Assembly (NCBI RefSeq): GCF_008831285.2
Contig: NC_045138.2
Coordinates: 25,393,934 to 25,453,933 of the forward strand
Direction: 5' to 3'
Length of the DNA: 60,000 bases
DNA from: Nymphaea colorata
Lineage: Eukaryota; Streptophyta; Magnoliopsida; Nymphaeales; Nymphaeaceae
The position numbers and the translations under genes were made by a program. The notes under the pieces were generated by a model. That model searched no databases and had not been told where the DNA came from. It was given only the letters and a program-made list of their open reading frames with translations. Positions 1-9,599 of this stretch are shown here, one piece after another; within the stretch, counting starts at the first letter, position 1; every line of letters begins with the position of its first letter.

Positions 1-2565
1 TTCCACCCCTATGATGAGGAGCTGCTTCTCATGTATCTCCTCCCCAAGACTCTGGGCGTGGCTTTAGTCGCAGACATCAACCTCTACAGATATGATCCAT
101 GGGTCCTACCTGGTACATATTCCCCCACGACCATTACGTTCACTCTTCTTGCTTATTCTTCTTGAAGGTGAATCATGGTGATTGTCATAGCCTTCACCAG
201 AAGCACCTATTTATAATTTAAAATGAAGGTGAAACAATCTTTTTTTTTTTGGTTGCTTTCATGAGGCCTGCATATCCTTCTATTACTGATGCAAATATAT
301 TTTGATTTCATTTATGACATTTTAACACCCCATGATGCATCTTCCTTTCATTCATATTTTCCTTTTGGATTTCCCTCAACCAAATTAATCTTTTTTGTCC
401 ATATATATCCAAATAAAAATAATATAAATCTTTTCTGTCCATACATAACTTTTAAAAGTCTTATAACATATTTAAGATCTTATATAAAAGATGTGGGTAT
501 GAGAGGTCTATAAAGGTTATTGTTAACACAACTTGGTCATTGAAAAAACAAAAAGAAAGAAAGATTAGAGTTGAAATTTAAGCACGGTTTAGCTGTGTAG
601 CCCATATGGTTATGTTAACAATAACATCCAGAATTATCACTTTCTCCAAGAAACATCCAAATCTGGAAATTTATCGAAATAAAAAATATGTGCTTCAGGC
701 GTTGTTTCGATATGTATGCTATTGGGACAAACTACATACAATATCTTTAAGGAACTTGTTGTGCTGCCTTTATATATTAGTCTTTCCACTCAGGCAATTT
801 GGTGCATTATGTTTCAATGGCGTGATGCAGAAGGGATAATGTCTGCCTAATTAGACATACGGCCAATGAAACCAACAAGTTTTTTGGTGCACTATGCAAA
901 TAGTGCGCCGTGATCGGAAATCGATGACAGATGAAGCTTCAAAATTCAATAATTTTGCTTTCTATAAGTTTCATAAAAGTTATTGCTCTCTGAATATGCT
1001 CCTGTCATTGCCAGAAAATCTTTATTCAAAGAGAAGAAATGCATTCAAAAAAGGAATATCAAACCCAAGTATCCTTGTGGCATAAGCTCTTGTAATGAGC
1101 AATTGTCTTTCAAGGAGCTTGATCGAACCGAACAATGTACTATCGGTTCTTTTTTGTCAAACCAATTGTGAAATATCCAAAATTTGGCTTCTACATATCT
1201 CTGTTTTCTTAAGGATCTAATTGCAGACAGATCCAAAATTATATATTACACACATATTACATGTACTAGATATGAACCCTTCAAAAAACTGAGAGAAGAG
1301 GTGATTTAGCTTGAAATCCTCCTATAAGCGTGATGATTTTAGTGCCAATGGGAATATGCAAGTTGATCTTAACCTAGGTGCGCCCACAGTTAACCACGTT
1401 GCATCATTAATGACCCTGTGGACTTCACTGCAAATGAAGTTTCAATTGGAAATACTTTGCATTTTTAATTCTGCTTAAAGCCTGCACATCATTTTAACAC
1501 TTATTAGTACCATGTCTCAACTTTTTTTTTTTAAAAAAAAAGGAAAAAATCAAACCGCCCTCAACTCAAGATACAGTTTATTGGGAGTTTGATAAGAAAA
1601 AGACTATGTTTTTACTACGCATGTTTCCAAAAATTATGTTCTGAGAATATTATTTTACTGTTCCAGACATTAATATCCATTGTCACACTATGTTTTCTTA
1701 AATAAGAATGAAGGCAGTTCTTAGAATATGTATTTTACGAACATGTATTCCAAAGTTGACTCTGCCATCTTTTTCCCCGTTTAGGTCTAGCAGCAGTCTG
1801 GAACAAAGGGGGACAATCTTTGCTCTTTCTAGATTACGAAATTAGGTTACATCCCATATGTTGAAATCTATTAAGAGTAGAGCATGATAGTTCATATTTA
1901 AAGAAGAACATGGTAGTCCATATCGTGAATTTCGCTAATAGTTGTGCCCTGTCACGGTTCCTTCGGAAATCTAATTGCGTAAATGAAGATAAAATGTCTA
2001 AAAACGCAAGGATAATAAAGATATATTTTTCCAATGTCTAAATCAATTTTTATAAGCTGCAAAAGTAAGATTAATCATTTTAAAATATTTATAGCTAGGA
2101 CACGACCCAGATTCTTTTTTTTTTTTTTGAGAAAGTTTAATGTGGTATTTTAAAATTTTGGAAATTTTTGATAATCTACAATGGGGTTAGGCTAAATTGT
2201 TAGTTGTCTTGGTTTTTATCTTTTTCATGAGTAAAACTCACTCACTCACTCTAGTGCCAGCACAAAAATACATTGCTATGCAACAACCCAAGGAAAGAAA
2301 AACACTTCTGGAGCTAAATTTTTCGAGTCTAATGGAGAATAAATGTTTGCCATAGGCATTTAATTGAACATAAATTTAGTGCACCAAATGGAAATAATTT
2401 AAAAAACATTTCACAATTTTCGTCTAAATTTTTTTCAATTGCATGGAGGAGAAAGAAATAGCTCATGAATCCATTATCAAATGCCACCTTATAAAGGAAA
2501 CCACTGACTCTTTTGAGTTAAGCCTGGGCACTGGGGGAGGTCGCAGGTGAGTACTTGGTATGTAA

Positions 2566-2795
2566 TAAGGCTGGGTGTCGGGTCGGGCCCGGGCCCAACA
2601 GCCAGGCCCAGGTCGGCCCATTTAGGCCCGATAAGATAAAAAAAATATTTTGTTTAAATTTTTTTATTTTAATAATATTTTTTATTCTTAATAAATATTA
2701 TTTTATAATTAAAAATATTATTTTATAATTAAAAAATATTTTTTTAATTTAAATTGGCCGGGCTGGTCCGGCCCGGCACGATACCCACCCTTGTT
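2566..2795. mobile_element. MITE-like element, GC-rich ends and AT-rich core
   Basis: The block starts AAGGCTGGGTGTCGGG and ends with the near-inverse CGATACCCACCCTT. Its two ends are dense in GGCCC/GGGCC words and its core is about 110 bp of almost pure A/T. This is the same architecture as the better preserved element at 7194-7430. No clean target duplication is visible, and the flank seems to have suffered a deletion relative to copy 2, where about 200 bp more sequence precedes the shared 'ttctgattctat' block. Confidence 0.6.
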
Positions 2796-2933
2796 TTGAA
2801 GGGCACTTTTCTGATTCTATTAAAACTTTATTGATTTTAAGTTTTTTTAGAGCTTTTTGTAATTTAGCCTGGAAAGCCAATATGAGTTGCCCAAAGAAAA
2901 AAAAGGACGAAGAGGATCGAGGATTTAGCACGA

Positions 2934-3233
2934 ATGAATTTGAGGAGGACTGGATTTCGACGTCAATGTTCCAAGAATGATCGATGGTGGATCGCCTGCT
3001 CTGGGGAGAAAATTCGCGTTACGGCCTCCGAGCTCTTGTTCTTCTTGTCCTCTTCTCTTCCCAAGAATGATCGATCGTGGGTCGGCTGCTCTGGGAAGAA
3101 AAATTCGCGTCACGGGCAACTAGCTCTGGTTCTTCTTGTCTTCTTTTCTCTCTCTCGCGGCCGTTCTTTTGCATATTTCCCTGCTTCTAGGTTTCTGGAA
3201 GCAGGCGAACAGGCACAGCTGAAGAAAGGGTAA
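2934..3233 (+). other. Possible 5' exon upstream of the glycine-rich ORF
   Basis: An ATG-initiated open frame of 99 codons covers two tandem ~100-bp units and ends in a hydrophobic run (ALVLLVFFSLS). A strong donor (GG|GTAAGT) lies at about 3229 and a matching acceptor (TTAATTACAG) at about 3437, and both are kept in the duplicate (donor GTAAGA at about 9235). This suggests a transcribed leader or first exon feeding the downstream ORF. The copy at 8824 is out of frame, which argues against strong selection on this peptide. Its coding status is uncertain. Confidence 0.3.
2968..3150. repeat. Tandem minisatellite, two ~100-bp units
   Basis: Two units each begin with 'ccaagaatgatcgat' and run through 'attcgcgt' to 'ttcttcttgtc'. 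The duplicated locus at 8860-9160 carries three units plus a partial unit, so copy number changed after the duplication. Confidence 0.8.
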
Positions 3234-3596
3234 GTGAACAGCAATATGACCTCCCCCATTCTCTCTCTTTCTCTCTTATTGTCTTACACGCTCGCGCACA
3301 CAAAAACACACGCATATGGATATTATATATCGTGATTCTGAAACTATTAAAGAGCTGTCTTTCCATCTATGAAAGGTCATGTCCCCGAAGCATCTTTTCC
3401 ATAGCTACCCACACATATATTTTTGATTAATTACAGATTCATAATGGGCAGATCCGGGGACTGCCTCTTGTAGAGATTAGAGAAAGCACCTAAAGCTATT
3501 GAACCACAAACAGGTGGTGATGATGCAAAGGTATGACAATGGTGTAGCGGAATCAGTGAATCTTGCATAAACACATGCATCTTTGGCACCGGGGCA

Positions 3597-3836
3597 ATGT
3601 TTAGCCCACCAGCGCAGAGGACGCTGCCCTCCCCATATTGGAACGAAGGGCTGCCCCACGACGCCAATTCAAGCAGCAACGGAGGGGGAAGCTCGAATGC
3701 TGCGTTGCTTAGCCAGCTACCCAACGTCGCAGCTGGTGGAGGGTACGGTGGTGGTTATGGTGGCGCAGCTGGTGGAGGGTACGGCGGTGGTGCTGGTGGA
3801 GGCTATGGAGGTGGCTACGGTGGCGGCTACCCTTAG
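3597..3836 (+). CDS. Short glycine/tyrosine-rich protein
   Basis: The open frame has 79 codons, starts at an ATG (context GGCAATGT) and stops at TAG. The first 45 residues are mixed and rich in Pro, Ser and Asn. The rest is a GGGYGGGYGG repeat with Tyr every four to nine residues, as in cell-wall or RNA-associated glycine-rich proteins. There is no signal peptide on the ORF itself, unlike the glycine-rich genes at 24-37 kb. A 5' exon may exist, since a conserved donor/acceptor pair lies at about 3229/3437. The segmental duplication stops just before this ATG, so copy 2 lacks the coding part. AT-rich 3' sequence with 'aataaa' at 3907 follows. Function is not predicted. Confidence 0.5.
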   Translation: MFSPPAQRTLPSPYWNEGLPHDANSSSNGGGSSNAALLSQLPNVAAGGGYGGGYGGAAGGGYGGGAGGGYGGGYGGGYP

Positions 3837-4421
3837 AGAATCAAAATGGCGACTTGTGAGCTATGAGGTAGTACGTGAACTGAAGCTTTCGATTAAGATG
3901 AAGAACCGAATAAAATGAGGGATAAACTGTGCTGCTTTCTGTCTGTTTCTTGTGTGTAACTCTTATTTGTTAAGCGTCTGTACTTCTATGTTGTTGTATC
4001 AATTAATTTGGAGAACGATAATTGAGTGTGTGCTTTATGATTTTCTTCTTATTTAACCTTCTATATGAACTGATATCAAGAACTCACAATCGTCAGTTGA
4101 CCTTCTTTGTAATAAGATTTCAAAGTATTTTCATCGGAACGTCATTTACATGAATGTTTGTGCAAAGGAAGCCGATCGATTTCACAAACCTTGCACAACT
4201 ATATCCCAAAAATTAACTTATAAACAATTTTTTTTTTTTTGTAATCAGCAAAAGTAACCATGCATGCAGATGAATCATGGTTCGAGGGCTAGAAACCGAG
4301 CCTGGATAATTAGATATCTTGTGGTTCAGATTTTTACTTGCAATTTGGATTCAAATTACTCAAGGGACCGCTTTATATATTCATCCGTGCGTACAGGGTT
4401 TCGAAAAGCATGTATAAACAT

Positions 4422-5150
4422 TTTTGTCAACAATACCTTTCTTTTTCTTTAAGCATATGCATGTTATGATGTTTGGATTGAGTTGTGTGCTCTTAGGAGC
4501 ACCCAACCTCCATTGTATGTGGTAGGAGTAGAGACACATTTTATATATGTCTCTCCTTTTTTTTTTTGTGTGTGTAAACGTAGCTTTCCTTGTTGAGCTT
4601 TGGCCAACTCGAGGCCTCAGAACACAAGCCCAAGCTCGGCCTAACACTTCAAATTTAAGCTGGGGCTAAACTAATTAAAATATTTTTTTTAATATTAATA
4701 ACTTTTTAAATAAAAAAATATTTTTAATAAGAAAATATATATTTTTATTTAAAATAAATTATGAAACTGAGCCGGATAATTTTTTTTTTATCCTATCAAG
4801 CCACATATCAGTTATCGGTTGGGTACTCAGGCTCGAACGCCGAGACCTATTCCCGCGGTCGTGGAAACAATTTTGCTTTTATAAGCAAAACTGGAGCTTA
4901 ACTAGTTGGTAAGTTGTAGAAGCTGATGTGAGTTGTATAAGTTGATTCAATTCTTCTGCTATAATTGTACCAAAGCTCAACAAGGAAAGCTACGTTTACA
5001 CATAAAAAAAAAAAGATGTATATAAAATGTCTCTCTACTCCTACCACATACAATGGAGGTTGGTTGCTCCTAAGAGCACACAACTCAATCCAAACATCAT
5101 AACATAACATGCATATGCTTAAAGAAAGAGAAAGGTATTGTTGAAAAAAA
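4422..5150. mobile_element. Fold-back element with ~180-bp inverted arms
   Basis: The left arm (about 4422-4602, 'caacaataccttt' through 'gagctttgg') is the reverse complement of the right arm (about 4968-5145, 'ccaaagctc' through 'aaaggtattgttg') with few differences. The 365-bp interior carries GGCC-rich words around an AT-rich core, as in the small elements nearby, so one element may be nested in another. No transposase ORF is present. Long arms with a short interior fit a non-autonomous fold-back or MULE-like element. The class is inferred and no target duplication was identified. Confidence 0.7.
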
Positions 5151-5690
5151 AAAATTATTTTTTTGGTTTTTTTATCTTTAAAAAGATTTGTTTTTTTTTA
5201 ATATTTTTATCATTAATCGTATTGACAGTACAAAATTTTGTTCAAGTTCGAGAAATATATCGGTACCAAGCAAGCATAATGTGAAGAACATAACTTATTA
5301 TAAAAGATTGTAAATGATATATAACATTAGTAATCTGACCCATAAAGGCCAAGTCATATATGCAGTCCCTATTTTTTTTTAGGTACCGCCGTATTTATTT
5401 TGAGCTGGGTAGTATGGTCTTGAACTCACATCAGTCTCGACATTGTATGAACTGGTTTTGCGATAAAAGTGTATTTACTAAGAGGCGATAAGCAGTCAGA
5501 CAAAACAGATTATGGTAACACAACTGTATAATTTATTTTGAGTACACTCAGTACTCAACTAGTTATGTATTGTTGATTAAGAATGGATCCAAGACATCAG
5601 TACACTCAAAAGAAATTTCAGTATGATATTGTGAGTGGGTATGTAGGACAAACAAGAAGCAAGAGAGAGAGAGACTCTGCAAACGCCAAA
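5150..5690. other. Spacer, no gene seen
   Basis: AT-rich sequence between the fold-back element and the palindrome. The short open frames here have no recognisable protein features. Confidence 0.5.
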
Positions 5691-5696
5691 ATTTTG

Positions 5697-5940
5697 CAGA
5701 CCAAGGGCAGAGTAAAATCTCTTGAGAAAGAAGCCAGCAATCCATGGACGCTTTTAGAGAGAGAGAGGCAGAGGAGTAAGTAACTGCAAGCCAACGAGGA
5801 GGCAGAGGAGTAAGTAACTGCGAGCCAACGAGCTCGTTGGCTCGCAGTTACTTACTCCTCTGCATCTCTCTCTCTCTAAAAGCGTCCATGGATTGCTGGC
5901 TTCTTTCTCAAGAGATTTTACTCTGCCCTTTTCTTGGTCT
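5697..5940. repeat. Near-perfect ~105-bp palindrome
   Basis: The centre is CCAACGAG|CTCGTTGG at 5832/5833. The right arm 5833-5940 pairs almost base for base with 5697-5832. The left arm holds one extra ~34-bp direct duplication (units near 5766 and 5800), which would form a bulge. It includes the mirrored blocks 'aatccatggacgctttt' and 'aaaagcgtccatggatt'. Copy 2 of the segmental duplication begins about 30 bp downstream. Confidence 0.9.
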
Positions 5941-7193
5941 GACGGAAAAAAATAACAAATCTGAGAACAACCATGGGCATGGCTTTAGTCGCAGACATCA
6001 ACCTCTACAGATATGATCCATAGATCCTACCTGGTACACATTCGCCCACCACCATTACATTCACTTATTCTTCTTGGCCAATATTCTATGTTAGCTTCTT
6101 GACAATATTGGATCGGTTTGAATGTTGCAGGGAAGACTTATAGTCTCATTTGAAGGTAAATCATGGTGATTGTCATAACCTTCACCAGGAGCACCTATTT
6201 ATACTTAGAGATGAAGGTGAAACAATCTTCTTTTTTGGTTGCTTTCATGGGGCCTACATATCCTTCCATAACTGATGCAAATATATTTTGATTTCATGTA
6301 TGACATTTTAACACCCCATGATGCATCTTCCTTTCATTCATATTTTCTTTTTGGATTTCCCCCAACCAAATTAATCTTTTTTGTCCATATATATCCAAAC
6401 AAAAATCTTGTAGATAATATAAATCTTTTCTGTCCGTATATAACTTTTAAAAGTCTTATAATATACTTAAGATCTTATATAAAAGATGTGGGTATGAGAG
6501 GTCTCCAAAGGTTATTGTTAACACTACTTGGTCATTGAAGAAAAGAAAAAGGAAAGAAAGATTAGAGTTGAAATTGAAGCACGGTTTAGCTGTGTAGCCC
6601 ATAAGGTTATGTTAACAATAACATCGCGAATTATCACTTTCGCCAAGAAACATCCAGATCTAGAAATTTATCGAAAATAAAAAAATGTGTTTCGGGCCTC
6701 GTTTTGATATGTATGCTATTGAGTGTTCCACAATAGAGTTAAACATGAACGAGACAAACTACTTACAATATGTTTAAGAATTCGTTGGGCTGCCTTTATA
6801 TATTAGTCTTTCCATGAAGGCAATTTGGTGCATCATGTTTTATTAGTACCATGTCTCAACTTTTTTAAAAAAAAAAGGAAAAAATCAAACCGCCCTCAAC
6901 TCAAGATACAGTTTAGAGGGAGTTTGATAAGAAAAGGACTATGTTTTTACTACGCATGTTTCCAAAAAGTATGCTCTGATAATACTATTTTACTGTTCCA
7001 GACATTAATATCCATTGTCACACTATGTTTTCTTAAATAAGAATGAAGGCAGTTCTTAGAATATGTATTTTACAAACATGTATTCCAAAGTTGACGCTGC
7101 CATCTTTTTTTCCCGTTTAGGTCTAAACCAACAGCAGTCTGGATCAACCTTTGTGTATCAGTTTTATCTCAAAGGGTGTCATATGCTACATAA

Positions 7194-7430
7194 TAAGCCT
7201 GGGCATCGGGCTGGCCCAGCCTTAAATGGTTAAAATATTTTTTTTAAATATAAAATAAAAAATTTGAACATAAAATATATTTTTAATAATAATATATATT
7301 ATTATTAAATAACAATAATATTAAAAAATAAATTGGGCAGACCGAGCCAGTTTTTTCTAGCCCAAACTCGGGCCTGATTAGACTGGGTACTGGGTACCCA
7401 TCAGGTACCGAGGCCCTATGCCCAGACTTA
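7194..7430. mobile_element. hAT-like MITE with 8-bp target duplication
   Basis: The ends are inverted repeats: TAAGCCTGGGCATCGGG on the left and the complement of TAAGTCTGGGCATAGGG on the right. The element is flanked by the 8-bp direct repeat CTACATAA (7186-7193 and 7431-7438). It is 237 bp long, has no ORF and has an AT-rich core. An 8-bp target duplication with short inverted ends is the pattern of the hAT superfamily. The site falls in a segment that duplicate copy 1 lacks, so no empty site is available in the window. Confidence 0.75.
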
Positions 7431-8282
7431 CTACATAATAAAAAAAAATCTAGTACCCAGGCCTAATGAGGCCTGCCAAGACTTACTACAGAATCAAGAA
7501 AATATAGTTATGCAAGGGGAACCTGATTTATATGCTGGAAAAAAGGGACAATCTTTGCTCTTTCTAGATTAAGAAATTAGGTTACATCCTATCAGTCGAA
7601 ATCTATTAAGAGTAGTGCATGATAGTTCATATTGACAGAAGAACATGATAGTCCATATCGAGAATTTGGCTAATAGTTATGCCTTACCGCGGTTCCTTCG
7701 GAAATCTAATTGCGTAAATGAAGATAAAATGTCCAAAAACGCAAGGATAATAAAGATATAGTTTTTAGTGTCTAAATCAATTTTTATAATCTGAAAAAGT
7801 AAGATTAATCATTTTAAAATATTTCTAGCTAGGACACGACCCAGATTTTTTTTTTATTTTGAGAAAGTTTAGTCTCGTATTTTAAAATTTTGGAAATTTT
7901 TGATAATCTCCAATGGGGTTAGGCTAAATTGTCAGTTGTCTTGGTTTTTATCACTTTCATGAGTAAAACTCACTCACTCACTCACTTTCGTGCCAGCACA
8001 AAAATACATTGCTATGCAACAACCCAAGGAAAGAGAAACACTTGTGCAGCTAAATTTTTCGAGTCTAATGGAGAATAAATGTTTGCCATAGGCATTTAAT
8101 TGAACATAAATTTAGTGCACCAAATGGAAATAATTTAAAAAGCATTTCACAATTTTCGTCTAATTTTTTTTCAATTGCATCGAAGAGAAAGAAATAGCTC
8201 ATGAATCCATTATCAAATGCCACTTTACAAAGGAAACCACCGACTTTTTTGAGGTAAGTTTGGGCACTACGCAAGGCCGCCT

Positions 8283-8318
8283 GTAAGTACTTGGTATGTA
8301 GTAAGTACTTGGTATGTA
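8283..8318. repeat. Two tandem 18-bp units
   Basis: The 18-bp word 'gtaagtacttggtatgta' occurs twice with no gap. Copy 1 has it once (about 2550-2566). Confidence 0.9.
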
Positions 8319-8535
8319 GTATCCGGCCCAATTAAGGCCTAAAAAAAAGACACTACGCTGGCTCAAGTGGATCCGATAATATTTTTAAGATATATTTTAA
8401 TTAATTATATATATAATTATAATATTTTATGATGATTAATTATATCTATATATTATTTTATATTAAAAATAGATAATTTTTATTTAATCGAGCTAGACCC
8501 AAACGACGCTCGAGCTAGGGTTTTAACTGTTGCAA
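8319..8535. mobile_element. Diverged GC-ended, AT-core repeat
   Basis: It starts near 'atccggcccaattaaggcc' and ends near 'cgagctagacccaaacgac', with an AT-rich centre. It resembles the other GC-ended elements in layout but its ends are too diverged to pair convincingly. Confidence 0.35.
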
Positions 8536-8859
8536 ATGGAAGTGGCTTGATGAGAAAATTCATCTTTTTAATTGGGATTGGCAAAATTATTCTTCACACT
8601 TGAACTTCTTTGAAACAGTATTGTTTCTTTATCTTTAGGATCAACTTATGGTGCCAAAGGAACTGGTTTGAATACTTTGAAGGACACTTCACACTTGTTT
8701 TCTGATTCTATTTAACTTTATTGATTGTAAGTTTTTTTGGAGCTTTTGTAATTTTATTAAAGAAAAAAGTTGTTCACAAATTGCCCAAAGAAAAGGTCAA
8801 AGAGGATCGAGGATTTAGCACGAATGAATTTGAGGAGGACTGGATTTCGACGTCAATGT

Positions 8860-9160
8860 CCCAAGAATGATCGATGGTGGATCGCCCGCTCTGGGGAGAA
8901 AAATTCGCGTTACGGCCTCCGAGCTCCGGTTCTTCTTGTCCTCTTCTCTTCCCAAGAATGATCGATCGTGGGTCGCCTGCTCTGGCAAGAAAAATTCGCG
9001 TTAGGGCATCCGAGCTCTGGTCCTTCTTGTTAGGGCATCCAAGCTCTGGTCCTTCTTGTCCTCTTCCCCAGAATAATCAATCGTGGGACGCCTGCTCTGG
9101 TAAGAAAAAATCGCGTCACGGGCAACTAGCTCTGGTTCTTCTTGTCTTCTTTTCTCTCTC
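8860..9160. repeat. Tandem minisatellite, three units plus a partial
   Basis: Units again start at 'ccaagaatgatcgat' or its variant 'ccagaataatcaatcg'. A partial ~30-bp unit ('tagggcatccaagctctgg') is inserted between the second and third. The homologous array at 2968-3150 has only two units. Confidence 0.8.
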
Positions 9161-9599
9161 TCGCGGCCGTTCTTTTGCATATTTCCCTGCTTCTAGGTTT
9201 CTGGAAGCAGGCGAACAGGCACAGCTGAAGAAAAGGTAAGAGAACAGCAATATGACCTCCCCCATTCTCTCTCTTTCTCTCTTATTGTCTTACACGCTTG
9301 CGCACACAAAAACACACGCATATGGATATTATATATCGTGATTCTGAAACTATTGAAGAGCTGTCTTTCCATCTATGAATGGTCATGTCCCCGAAGCATC
9401 TTTTCTATAGCTACCCACACATATATTTTTGATTAATTACAGATTCATAATGGGCAGATCCGGGGACTGCCTCTTGTAGAGAATAGAGAAAGCACCTAAA
9501 GCTATTGAACCACAAACAGGTGGTGATGATGGAAAGGTATGACAATGGTGTAGCGGAATCAGTGAATCTTGCATAAACATATGTATCTTTGGCACAGCC

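Larger units (their letters stand above)
53..3588. repeat. Segmental duplication, copy 1
   Basis: The sequence from about 53 is repeated from about 5973 with high identity. Both copies carry the same block order, from the 'ggctttagtcgcagacatc' start, through the 'accatgtctcaac' block, to the intron-like stretch ending at 'tctttggcac'. Bases 1-52 do not match the start of copy 2, so the left breakpoint is visible. Copy 1 holds about 690 bp (about 810-1500) that copy 2 lacks, and copy 2 has about 400 bp around 7140-7540 that copy 1 lacks. The right breakpoint falls about 9 bp before the ATG of the glycine-rich ORF at 3597. No intact gene is seen in 53-2900. Confidence 0.9.
5973..9596. repeat. 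Segmental duplication, copy 2
   Basis: This is the homologue of 53-3588. It differs by an ~80-bp insertion near 6075-6155, absence of the ~690-bp block of copy 1, the MITE at 7194-7430, additional sequence near 8320-8690, and an expanded minisatellite. Homology stops at 'tctttggcac' (about 9596) and unrelated sequence follows, so the glycine-rich coding part is missing. No intact gene is visible in it. Confidence 0.9.

Noticed and set aside
289-513. 74-codon open frame and its duplicate at 6275
   Set aside because: Present in both duplicate copies but with no conserved protein features, and the second copy has a different C-terminus through frame change.
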